In this document: piece by piece, positions 20,112-29,000 of the stretch
Position numbering within the stretch: the first letter of the stretch is position 1
Layout: each line of letters begins with the position of its first letter
DNA from: an uncultured Poribacteria bacterium
GTDB lineage: Bacteria; Poribacteria; WGA-4E; WGA-3G
DNA: 64,000 nt
NCBI GenBank assembly: GCA_951812525.1
Contig: OX638316.1
Span: 1,190,506-1,254,505, forward strand
Direction of reading: 5' to 3'
Program-made: the position numbers and the translations under genes
The notes under the pieces: generated by a model
Seen by the model: the letters and a program-made list of their open reading frames with translations, nothing else
What the model was told of the DNA's origin: nothing
Databases searched by the model: none

Positions 20112-20864
20112 TCACTGTGTTACCGACAGCACCCAGTCTCGAATCAAGTTCAAAACCTCAGGCGAAATGGTCTCCTCAATGGCAGCATACTCGTTGACTA
20201 AGCCTGTTTTGGCGCGTTGAAACAAATGATTGTGTCCCGGCAGGCGATGCACGGCGACACCTGCCCGCGTCAGATGATCTGCCAGCACCCAAAACGGCTT
20301 GTGTCCAAATACCGTCTCATCTCGATCCTGCAAGCCGCTCCCGGAGATGAGGAGCACTGCTGGAAAAGGACCGTCGCCCGGTGGTATCGTCAAAGTGCCA
20401 GCAAGAGTGACGGGACCGTTTTCAAACACGACTTCTTCGATTTGATAAGGAAACGGTGGCTTTGGCTCTTGCGGTCTCACAGGGTCAGGAACTACCTCAC
20501 GGGAGAGACGGAAGCCAAACTTAGCAACACCTTGGCTAAACGTGCCACTGATGACCCCCTCTGGCAATTGCCCATCAAAGGTTGGATTCCCCGGCACGCC
20601 ACGAATGGAGAGCTTGACGCGCACCTCAGCACCATCTTTCTCAACACGGATATCAGACAGTGGCAAACCCTTCGCACCTTGTGCAGGAATATCAATAGCC
20701 CCGCTCCAATCGGTGTCTTTGACAGCGAGATCCACCTTCACAGCAAGAGGCTGACCGGGAATTTCAATATGTCCCTCCCAATGCCCCGTGACGCTATTCT
20801 CGGCGTAGGAAACCGAGATAGCCACCGCTAACACTATAACGATAAGGATTATTTTGTTTTGCAC
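20112..20864 (-). pseudogene. Alpha/beta hydrolase with catalytic core deleted in frame
   Basis: 250 codons from a GTG at 20864 with AAGGA about 10 nt upstream. It has a signal peptide (MQNKIILIVIVLAVAISVSYA), then the beta-sheet N-terminal domain common in secreted alpha/beta hydrolases of this type (GHWEGHIEIPG...IPAQGAKGLPLSD), then the start of the hydrolase domain, LLISGSGLQDRDETVFGHKP and ADHLTRAGVAVHR. At that point it jumps directly to the family's C-terminal end, LPGHNHLFQ...EYAAIEETISPEV. From knowledge of the family, roughly 200 residues with the GxSxG nucleophile and the acidic residue are missing, while the catalytic-type His (NHLF) remains. The frame is intact, so it could still be translated, but it cannot be an active hydrolase. 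Its start overlaps the end of the LamG remnant. Confidence 0.82.
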
Positions 20865-21298
20865 TTAACTTGATCCTTACGAGCGGGCTTTATATTTCCC
20901 CATGTAGTCGCTAATTTACCTGCCGGGTAAACCGCCAGCGCCGATTTGAGCACTTTTGTCACGAGGATTCCAATATCATCTTCCGTCAACGCGACACTGA
21001 AAAACGCAATTTTGTCAAATTGACCGGAAAAATATTGTCCCCATTGATCTAAAAAATTCGCACCGATACCAATCTCCGTAAAAGTATAGGAATCGGCAAC
21101 CGTGTCACCCTCTTTGCCGTTGTAATAACCCGTCACATTTCCCTCGCCATAAAATACAAAGGCATAGTATCCCCACTTATTATCATCAAATTCTGGGATA
21201 ACGGGTTTCCATGCGCTGCTCCAGACTTCAACCGTCCCATCCTGAAACCGAGTTGTGAAAGCAGGATTCTAGGAGTTGTCTTATGTACCGCAAACTGT
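20849..21298 (-). pseudogene. 5'-truncated LamG-domain protein remnant
   Basis: The frame is open from a stop codon inside the palindrome at 21287-21311 down to the stop at 20849, but there is no plausible start before a GTG at 21136, already inside the domain. Translation gives the C-terminal half of a LamG/concanavalin-like domain (VEVWSSAWKPVIPEFDD, KWGYYAFVFYGEG, GQFDKIAFFSVALTEDDI). It ends in the tail AVYPAGKLATTWGNIK, which is also found at the ends of the secreted proteins at 34365, 58551 and 60097. It overlaps the start of the hydrolase remnant by 16 bp. Most likely a secreted protein gene that lost its 5' part at the palindrome. Confidence 0.72.
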
Positions 21299-21311
21299 CA
21301 GTTTGCGGTAT
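21287..21311. repeat. Extragenic palindrome (CAAACTG/CAGTTTG family)
   Basis: Perfect palindrome with arms TACCGCAAACTG and CAGTTTGCGGTA around a single T. It lies 24 bp after the MFS stop codon and at the truncation edge of the LamG remnant. Related palindromes occur at 39954-40020 and 58456-58476. It could also act as a transcription stop hairpin. Confidence 0.85.
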
Positions 21312-21334
21312 AGGAGGTTTTCAAGCGGACAGTC

Positions 21335-22705
21335 TTAATCTTCGATTTCCTCTTCCACCTCATTTTCATGCATAATTTCTTTTAACTGTAGTCCAACGCG
21401 AAAAGCAACACAGCAAATACCCACCGAAATAGCGAACAACCACCGATAACCAATATACGGAGCGAGAACTCCACCCAGCAGCGGCGCAAAACTTACAGGC
21501 ATGAGCAGCGTATTCATAAAACCGATGTAACTCGGACGGTTTCGCGGCGGCGCAATATTCAGCATGTACGCCATAAAACTCACCATCATACCGTTTGACG
21601 AAATGCCACCAACTATAAAAATCAGAATAAAAGCAGGCATCTGTAATGCAGAAGGCAATATACTCGAAGAGAAAGCTAGTGTAGGAGAAATACCCATCAA
21701 TCCAGCTGTGATAATCAGTAGTGAGCGAACGCCTTTTCTTTCGCCAATGTACCCCCATATTGTGTTTGAAATCACACCGCTTAAGGCAGAGCAGACTATA
21801 AAAAAGCCTATTGCTGCCTCTGAAAACTTGAGTTCATTCAGGGCATAGGGTATATAGAACGGGGACGACATCCACGAGAAATGCGAAAAGACACGGAAAA
21901 GTATGAACCGGCGGTAATTGTCGTCTGTTCGCAGAAAGTACAGCCCCTGCTTCAAGTGTTGTGAGATAGGTTGTCGTGACGGTTGGACGGGATGAATAGG
22001 TTCGCGCACACCTAAAAAACTAACGAAAGAGAAAAACGCCGCCAACACCGAACAGATAAAGAGAAGACCGTAGTTATACGGAAATCCAAGATCTGTATCC
22101 ACTCGACAGATAGTGCCGATAAAATACATCGTGAATGTTTTAAAGGCGCGTGTAATATTCCCCAATATACCCGTAAATTCAGACTCGTCTCCGAGCACCG
22201 CACGAACCAGGAATCCAACCCAAATAGCGAAAAAACCACCGTACAACTGTCGCAGACTAAAGAAACGGGCGCGCTGCTGTGGAGCTATCGCCTTAGAAAC
22301 GATGTCCATATAGGGCAGCGTTGAAATCCCCATAGCAGAGGAGGACACGAAATAGAGCCCCAGAAAACAACCCGCAAGCAACATCGGACTCCGCTCACCA
22401 ATCGTGATGGTACACAAGAAGATGCCAAACCATGCCAAAACCCGAATGCTCATGCCGAGTATGTAGAACGGCATTTTACGCGGGCGATGCTCAAGCAGGT
22501 TCGATATCAGCAGCTGAGGCCACATCCAGCCAACCGTCATCATCGAACCCGTTAAACCGACCAGAACATCTGAGCCACTTAACTTATGGATAAAAGCAGG
22601 AAGCACCGTTGATGAATCCGCAAACGCCAAGTTGATACGCATGAAGGTGCCTTGCAGCAGCGCAAATCGAAAGTTTCGCCGTTGGTCACCTGCTTTTTTA
22701 GGCAT
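21335..22705 (-). CDS. Major facilitator superfamily transporter
   Basis: 456 aa, hydrophobic throughout, with about 12 predicted membrane segments; the N-terminal half includes SSTVLPAFIHKLSGSDVLVG and a basic cytoplasmic loop LEHRPRKMPFY, the second half starts near a DNYRRFILFRVFSHFSWM segment. The length and two-fold arrangement fit MFS permeases of the inner membrane. The acidic C-terminus (NEVEEEIED) is cytoplasmic. The substrate cannot be inferred. It is divergently oriented to the oxidoreductase gene at 22992 with a 286-bp intergenic region; a TATAAT-like -10 on the minus strand near 22740-22745 is a weak promoter candidate. Confidence 0.85.
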   Translation of the reverse strand: MPKKAGDQRRNFRFALLQGTFMRINLAFADSSTVLPAFIHKLSGSDVLVGLTGSMMTVGWMWPQLLISNLLEHRPRKMPFYILGMSIRVLAWFGIFLCTITIGERSPMLLAGCFLGLYFVSSSAMGISTLPYMDIVSKAIAPQQRARFFSLRQLYGGFFAIWVGFLVRAVLGDESEFTGILGNITRAFKTFTMYFIGTICRVDTDLGFPYNYGLLFICSVLAAFFSFVSFLGVREPIHPVQPSRQPISQHLKQGLYFLRTDDNYRRFILFRVFSHFSWMSSPFYIPYALNELKFSEAAIGFFIVCSALSGVISNTIWGYIGERKGVRSLLIITAGLMGISPTLAFSSSILPSALQMPAFILIFIVGGISSNGMMVSFMAYMLNIAPPRNRPSYIGFMNTLLMPVSFAPLLGGVLAPYIGYRWLFAISVGICCVAFRVGLQLKEIMHENEVEEEIED

Positions 22706-22902
22706 TCTCTCTTCGGTTCCTATCTAAATTCTTTGGTATATTATAGTGGGCATGCAAGTAGTCATTTCACCGGCTGCCTCAATATAGAGGAAGTTTACAG
22801 GTTTTCATGTTACGAAAATCGAGGCATTCACCGTAGCAAAAAAAAAATGCTGCGCCTTATCTTTTGACACAATTTTTCAAATAAGGTTGAATTAAAAATT
22901 GC

Positions 22903-22931
22903 TTTACAGGCGTCCAGAGTTGTGCTAAAGT
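22903..22931 (+). promoter_or_regulatory. Sigma-70-type promoter of oxidoreductase gene
   Basis: TTTACA at 22903-22908 and TAAAGT at 22926-22931 with a 17-nt spacer, about 60 nt ahead of the start codon at 22992. Confidence 0.5.
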
Positions 22932-22991
22932 TCCTACAAACTTAATAGTAGTAGGCACACTCCGTTGTGCCCTAACAGTAAGGAAACAGAC

Positions 22992-23945
22992 ATGGAACCT
23001 CTTCGAATTGGATTTCTCGGTGCCGGCGGTTTCGCAAGGCACACTATTTATCCCGCATTACATCTCGCCCCTGTCGCATTGCAAGCCGTTTGCGACGCTG
23101 ACGAAAATCGTGCTAAAGATGCTGCTGGCAAATTCGGCACCGGCAGATATTACACCGATCGGCACGAAATGTTTGAAAAGGAAGACCTTGAAGCCGTTAT
23201 CATCTCCATGGGACCCGACCCAAGGCAGCCGCTTGTGCTTGAAACGCTCGCTGCCGGGTATCACGTCTTCACACCGAAACCCCCGGCACCATCGCTCGCA
23301 GAAACCATCGATTTGGCAGAAACCGCAGAAAAATACAGCAAAACGCTAATGGTGAACTTCCAACGTCGGTTTAGCCTCGGTGTCCGAGAGGCAAGGCAGA
23401 TTATGCAGACCGAATCCTTCGGCACGCTCACACAACTCTTCTGCTCATTCTGCAGTGGGAAATACCCGACAGTGAAAAGCTATCTGCTCGATTTTGCTAT
23501 CCATCATTTCGATCTGGCGAGACACATCGCCGGTGCAGATGTGAAGGAACTCAGCGTTTTCCATAACGAAGTCGATGGACAAGGCGCATTTGCCGTCGCC
23601 GTAGAATACACAAACGGCGCGGTCGGAAGTTTGCAGTTGACCAGTCAACGCCTGTGGCAGCGTAATTATGACTACATCGAAATTACTGGACAACACGAAT
23701 ACATTGTTTTAGACGGGTTGTGGGGTGCGCAACATTTCACCGAATCCGGGAACACATTCCACTCAAACTTCTCTGATCAGCGAAATGGCGAATTGACTGG
23801 CGATGGCATTAGTCTTACCGAATTTGTCAACGCAATTCGTGAAAACCGAGAACCCATCTCAAGCATCCAAGACTGTGTCGGCACCATGCGGTTCTACGAT
23901 GCCGTCCTCCAACGCAAAAAAGGCATCATCTCCCTGGATGCTTAG
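22992..23945 (+). CDS. Gfo/Idh/MocA family oxidoreductase
   Basis: 317 aa from the ATG at 22992, which has AAGGAA 6-11 nt upstream; a nine-codon longer frame from 22965 lacks such a site. The N-terminal Rossmann fold shows IGFLGAGGFARHT (dinucleotide loop, about residues 5-17). The usual EKP motif appears as TPKPPAP, keeping the lysine. The C-terminal domain carries LLDFAIHHFDLARHIAG, matching the conserved Asp/His catalytic stretch. Such enzymes oxidise or isomerise sugars and inositols with NAD(P). The substrate is not evident. The adjacent MFS gene on the opposite strand might supply a sugar, but that is speculation. Confidence 0.88.
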   Translation: MEPLRIGFLGAGGFARHTIYPALHLAPVALQAVCDADENRAKDAAGKFGTGRYYTDRHEMFEKEDLEAVIISMGPDPRQPLVLETLAAGYHVFTPKPPAPSLAETIDLAETAEKYSKTLMVNFQRRFSLGVREARQIMQTESFGTLTQLFCSFCSGKYPTVKSYLLDFAIHHFDLARHIAGADVKELSVFHNEVDGQGAFAVAVEYTNGAVGSLQLTSQRLWQRNYDYIEITGQHEYIVLDGLWGAQHFTESGNTFHSNFSDQRNGELTGDGISLTEFVNAIRENREPISSIQDCVGTMRFYDAVLQRKKGIISLDA

Positions 23946-23960
23946 GGTGCCATCCTCCGC

Positions 23961-23983
23961 TGGCGAGGTTCACAACCTCGCCA
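23961..23983. repeat. Extragenic palindrome (GGCGAGGTT/AACCTCGCC family)
   Basis: Perfect 10-bp arms TGGCGAGGTT and AACCTCGCCA around CAC, just after the oxidoreductase stop codon. The same core occurs at 60836, 61914 and 61987. It may double as a terminator, but no T-run follows. Confidence 0.85.
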
Positions 23984-23988
23984 CCAAA

Positions 23989-24036
23989 ACCTCTCTATAT
24001 ATCCAGTCATAGCCCAGCAATCCCTTTAGACTGAAA
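23989..24036. repeat. Dispersed 48-bp repeat, copy 1
   Basis: Shares CAGCAATCCCTTTAGACTGA and flanking bases with 33725-33770, in the same orientation; the copies differ by a two-base gap and one substitution. Both lie upstream of a sigma-54-type promoter but some 300-500 bp away. A shorter match (CAGCAATCCCTTTA) occurs on the minus strand near 47500-47516. Confidence 0.85.
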
Positions 24037-24321
24037 TCTCAATCCTAAAACATTCGCCCTAAAACATACAACACTTTCCGTAGCACTTTCACAAAGCTAC
24101 AGTTCCTTCTTTTTTCGTCCACAGTAGACGAAATTCTCTAACCCATTGTCAGTCCTAAAAATGTGCTTCACTCACCGGCACACAACACTCACCTAAAAAA
24201 GACTTCACCAGCCTTCTATCCACAAGATTCGTAAAATGAAACGCTTGTAGACATGAGCGATATGCCGTATATGCACCTATCGCACATAGAGGTAGCATAA
24301 GAGAACAGGCAATTCTTGCCA

Positions 24322-24560
24322 GATTCTTACAATTTGTGAAATTCTATTACAATTTCTGTGTATTTACAGTAAAGAAATGACTACAAACAGATTTCCGCGA
24401 ACGCAGTTTTGGACAAATATGGACAAAGATAACTTTTTGAAGAAACTGAGTAGTTATCTGTGTTCTATAAGCAAAATATGGCGGAATTTCAGAGTTATGA
24501 CGCAAATATTACACATTTTTTCGCAGGATCGGCACAAAACTTGCTATATTGCAATCATAA
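24322..24560 (+). promoter_or_regulatory. Conserved upstream regulatory block, copy 1
   Basis: Aligns with 33868-34105 at a nearly constant offset (9550 bp at the left end, 9548 at the promoter). Shared parts include TATTACAATTT near 24345, GCAAAATATG..CGGAATTTCAG near 24470-24492 and the -24/-12 element. The palindrome AATTGTA-T-TACAATT of copy 2 is imperfect here. Conservation outside coding DNA suggests activator sites at fixed distances from the promoter. Confidence 0.7.
24529..24547 (+). promoter_or_regulatory. Sigma-54-type promoter of the ECF sigma gene
   Basis: TCGGCACAAAACTTGCTATA: GG at 24531-24532, GC at 24543-24544, exact spacing. The ten bases after the GG are the same as in the promoter at 18270-18288. 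The start codon is about 258 nt downstream. Confidence 0.78.
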
Positions 24561-24801
24561 TAAACCATAATTTTATTATTTTATTTTTATTTATAAACAA
24601 CTATTTTATGGTTCATTATTATTTATCAACTCTACCACTTTAGAGTCCGCATTAGACAGAAGCCTTGGTTATCAATCGTAAATTCAGCAGGAAATACCTC
24701 AAATATGCAAGAAATGCAGCGATCTTCGAGAGCGATTGAGTCCTTATCCAGAAATACAATTTTAGTTGTAATTTGTGAGAGGGGGTAACAATTTTCGCAT
24801 T

Positions 24802-25362
24802 ATGGACAAAGAAAATGAGGCTCAACTGATTAACGATGTTTTGGACGGTGATGACACCGCATTCAACACCTTAGTCCGAAAGTATCAGAAAAGTATCCAT
24901 GCATTTGTGTGGCAAAAGATTGGCGATTTTCACTTCGCTGAAGAGATTACGCAAGACACTTTCCTCAAAGCACATACAAATCTTTCGACCCTCAATGATC
25001 CGAGTCAGTTTTCTGGATGGCTGTATGCCATCGCGAATCGGCTCAGCATTAATTGGATTCAAAGAAACAAATCCACGGTGCACTCGCTGGAGGATATATC
25101 GGTGTGGGAAATAGAAAAATCCTCTTACAGACATTACGTCTTAGAGGAACGCGAGCGAGAAGCAACTGAAGATCGCTATCAACGTGTGGAAAATCTTTTG
25201 GAAAGGCTACCGAAAAATGAGCAGACAGTCATCACCCTCTATTACTTCGGTGAAATGACAACCAAAGAGATAGCGAATTTGTTGGGAGTATCCGTAAACA
25301 CAATTACAAGCCGGCTCCAGCGCGCCCGAAAACGTATGCAGAAGATGATTAAGAACACCTAA
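24802..25362 (+). CDS. ECF-type RNA polymerase sigma factor
   Basis: 186 aa from the ATG at 24802 (a GTG at 24775 is the alternative and would include the GAGAGGGGG stretch that may be the ribosome binding site). Region 2 is recognisable in AFNTLVRKYQKSIHAFVWQK and AEEITQDTFLKAH, followed by SGWLYAIANRLSINWIQR; region 4 in LERLPKNEQTVITLYYFG and the helix-turn-helix MTTKEIANLLGVSVNTITSR. The protein ends shortly after region 4, with no C-terminal extension. No anti-sigma gene is next to it; the next gene is the 1606-aa LRR protein. A sigma-54-type promoter upstream suggests that this sigma factor is itself switched on by sigma-54 RNA polymerase. Its targets are unknown. Confidence 0.92.
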   Translation: MDKENEAQLINDVLDGDDTAFNTLVRKYQKSIHAFVWQKIGDFHFAEEITQDTFLKAHTNLSTLNDPSQFSGWLYAIANRLSINWIQRNKSTVHSLEDISVWEIEKSSYRHYVLEEREREATEDRYQRVENLLERLPKNEQTVITLYYFGEMTTKEIANLLGVSVNTITSRLQRARKRMQKMIKNT

Positions 25363-26000
25363 ATTAATTCAGATATTCTCAACAGTTAACAGATATCGAA
25401 GGGATAATTTTGACATACTCCCCAAGCTAAATCATCCGGATTCTTGCGAGTCTTCCACTGCTTGGCAGATTGTCAGATCAACGAGAGTTACTTGCGATTG
25501 CAAGCCTAACGCCATCTCTTTCAAAGGACAATAATCGTGTTATCATATATTTTTTTTTATTTTATGCACGTTTTTGGGTTCATAATTGTGTCTAATTAGC
25601 GATGACTATCAGATTGATGTTTGCTTAAGAGCAAGTTATCTGAAAACAATTCCTAAATGGGCTGAAAATCGGAAGGACATTAGTCGAAATGCGTTGTTCC
25701 TCCCGGAGACGTTGATTCTTAAGTAAGCAGCAAGGTTGATAAAGTTCTAAAATCACATATTTGAGTAGAACCATTTGGCACTAATTATGCGTTTCTCGTG
25801 AATTAAAGCATTTTTATGTGGCTAATTTGGTTTAAATTATATAGTTAATATAAAATAATTATTTAATATTGACTATATTTTTGTCATATATTGATTATAT
25901 TTAGTTTCTATCTAGAGGTTAACTTACCTATACCGCCTCAACTGACGAGTTCCGTAGGTTGACACTAACACTGCACAAATGAAAGGAAATGAGTTAGATA
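25363..26000. other. Intergenic promoter region of the 1606-aa LRR gene
   Basis: 638 bp without a gene. It contains a sigma-54-type promoter (25775-25793) and then a 100-bp AT-rich leader with repeated ATATT/TATATT runs (25830-25910). The GGAATTYCAG box found upstream of the other three promoters is not present at the matching distance. Confidence 0.7.
25775..25793 (+). promoter_or_regulatory. Sigma-54-type promoter of the 1606-aa LRR gene
   Basis: ATTTGGCACTAATTATGCGT: GG at 25777-25778, GC at 25789-25790, with a complete TTGGCAC -24 element but a weaker -12 element (ATGCG). The start codon is about 208 nt downstream. Confidence 0.68.
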
Positions 26001-29000
26001 ATGAACGCATCAAAAATAAGTCGCTATTGGGGATTTGCTATTGCTTTGTTTATGTTAGCTGTCGCGCTCCCGACTGCAAACGCACAAGATCTTTTTCACT
26101 TTAATCTTGGACCCAAACCACCGAACGTAGTGCCAGCGGACTGGCCCACTAGAAACACACGTAATACCCCTCCTCCTGAAGTGTGGATGCCGGATGCAAA
26201 TCTTAGAATGGCGGTTGAAGCCGAGCTTAGAGCCTGTAACCCTCCGCTTACGCTCACACAAGACAATTTAGGAATTTTAAGTTCCATAAGAGCTGATGGC
26301 AAAGACAAAAGTCCAATAACGAATATCACGGGCTTGGAACATGCGACGAGCCTAACATGGTTAGATTTGCAGGAGAATAACATCACTGATATTACTCCAC
26401 TGTCAGGTTTGATGAATTTAACCGAATTAGATTTGGGGTTAAATAACATCACTGATATTAGACTGATAGCAGTGATGGTGAATTTAGATCAATTAAATCT
26501 CGGTGGGAATACGATCAATGATATTAGTGTACTATCGGGTCTGACGAGTTTGACGAGATTAAGTCTCTCTCAAACTGGCATCTCTGATATTAGTGATTTA
26601 GCTCCGTTGACGAGTTTAACAAACTTATATCTCGCGTCGAATTCACTCACTGTAATTGACACGCTATCTAATTTTGGCAGTTTAGAGAGTTTAAGCCTCT
26701 ATCATAATAGAAACGATAATAGCAATGGCGTCTCTGATATTTCCGCTTTAGCCGGGTTGACGAATTTAACCTTCTTACATCTGGGAAGAAATGACATCTC
26801 TGATATTACTGCGCTTTCAAACTTGACGAGTTTAGATCACTTACTTCTCGGTGGGAACAACATTACTGAGATTGACACGCTAGCCAATCTTCCACTTCTG
26901 CTATCGTTAAGCCTTGATTTTAATGACCTCGATGATGATGATCTGACGCACCTATCGGATTTGACGACGCTGGAAGTGTTATCTCTCGGAGCGAATGAAC
27001 TCACTGATATTAGTGATCTTTCCGGGTTGGTAAATATGAGATACTTAGATCTCGCGCCAAATAACCTCTTTGATATTAGTGATCTTTCCGGGTTGGTAAA
27101 TATGACGCATTTAAATATCTCCTCGAATGACATCCCTGATATTACACCGCTTGCCGGTATGGAAAATATGCTGAAGCTATTGCTCTCTGGCAATAGAATC
27201 AATCGTATCATTTCGTTATTGAATATGGAAGTCTTAGAGAAGGTAGATCTCTCTGTAAATCCAGTTGATAACATCTATGCGAATACATATACAGTGGAAA
27301 CCTTACTGTCGAGGGGTACAGAAGTCATTATAGACGACTTAGTGGACACGCCAGACATCGGCTTCAAAGTTCCCCTTGATGTTCATCCCGCATCCCCAGT
27401 GAACGGGACGTTTCAGGTGTTCGCGAAGTTCCAGGGGCCAGTTGTGGGCTTCGACGTGTCAGAATTGGTATTAGCCCCGACGACAATCGCTTCTATCACA
27501 TCCCAAGCGTTCACAATAGAAGAAACAGAAGAGGGTGACTTTACTTATGCAGTGGATGTTACCCCGACGGACAGTGGCGAAGTGACCTTCAGTGTTGCTG
27601 AGCACGTGATGCGAGACGACGCGTATAACCGAAATAAGGCTTCGGATCCGTTGACGGTGGTTATAGATTTGGTTGATCCGGGCGTCAGCTTGGATGTTCC
27701 TTCAGGTATCCAAACCGCTCCGTTTGAGGTGGATGTGGTCTTCGACGAGACGGTCTCAGGCTTTGAAGCAAACGAACTTGTGTTAGACCCGACTACGATT
27801 GCGTTCATTACACCCAATTCGTTGGAAAAAACAGATGATGAAACTAACAATACTACCACCTATACAGTTGAGATTACCCCTGTGGCAGATGGTGATATCA
27901 CCTTCAGCGTTGCTGCGGGTGTGGCGACGGATCTTGCCGGCAACCCAAACACTGCTGCGGCAACGGAAAGGAGGCATCTAAATGTTCCTGAGCCCGAAGT
28001 TAGTATTATTGCTCCCTCAGGGGTCCAGAACGAAGCGTTTACGGTGACGATCACGTTCACGGAAACTGTCTCGGACTTTGTGAGTTCAGACATCGTATTA
28101 GGTGGACTATCTGCTAAGGTCTCGAATCTGGATCCCAATGGAGTAGACGCCAGCAGTTTTATCGCAACGATCACGCCGACCGTCACAACACCTGGAGAGA
28201 TCACGATTGATGTTCCTGCAGATGTGGCAAACAATACTGTTGGCACGCTAAACACTGCTGCGCCGACGCAGACGGTGTCTGTCGATTTACCGCCAGAAGT
28301 CAACCTGACTGTTCTTTCAGATGTTGCGAACGGTCCGTTTCAGGTATCAGTGGTCTTTTCGGAATCGGTCTCAGGATTCGATGAAGGTGAACTTGTGTTA
28401 AGCGGGGATGCCATGGCGTCGAAAACCATGTTTACCCAAGTGGATGCTGCCACGTACACAGCAGAGATTACCCCGATGCTCAGTGGAGAAGTCACAATTA
28501 ACGTTGCTGCAGGGGTCGCAACGGATGACTCCAACCTCGACAATATCGCTGCAGAACCGCTGACTGTGCCTGTGGATTTATTCGTCGAGATCCCTGATCC
28601 TAACCTATTGAGGCGTATCCGTAACACACTCGATTTAGACGTAAACGCCTCTGTTACGGAGAGTGAAATGGCAAGCCTGACATCTATAACTTACACAGCT
28701 AAATATCGCCCAGGGAATCGACGCATCCGTGACCTCACGGGATTGCAGTTCGCGACAAACCTTGAGGAATTATCGCTTCTTCACAATCGGGTCAGTGATC
28801 CCACGCCTATCGTGAATCTCACAAATCTTAGGATTCTGTCGTTTGGGCATAATAAACACATAGACTCAATAAGTTTCGTCGCAAATCTAATCAACTTGGA
28901 GGAGTTATATCTTTGGACAAACAACATTAAGGATATAAGCGGATTGGAAAACTTAACGGTGTTGAGATGCCTGTCTCTCAGACAGAATCCGATTGTTAAT

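Larger units (their letters stand above)
23946..24801. other. Intergenic region upstream of ECF sigma gene
   Basis: This 856-bp stretch contains a palindrome (23961-23983), one copy of a dispersed 48-bp repeat (23989-24036), then from about 24322 a block of some 240 bp homologous to the region upstream of the lamin-tail gene (33868-34105), ending in a sigma-54-type promoter. After the promoter comes a very AT-rich leader (24545-24640). No gene seen. Confidence 0.75.

Noticed and set aside
24377-24643. 88-codon plus-strand frame before the ECF gene
   Set aside because: It spans the conserved promoter block and the AT-rich leader; the amino-acid composition is that of translated AT-rich DNA.
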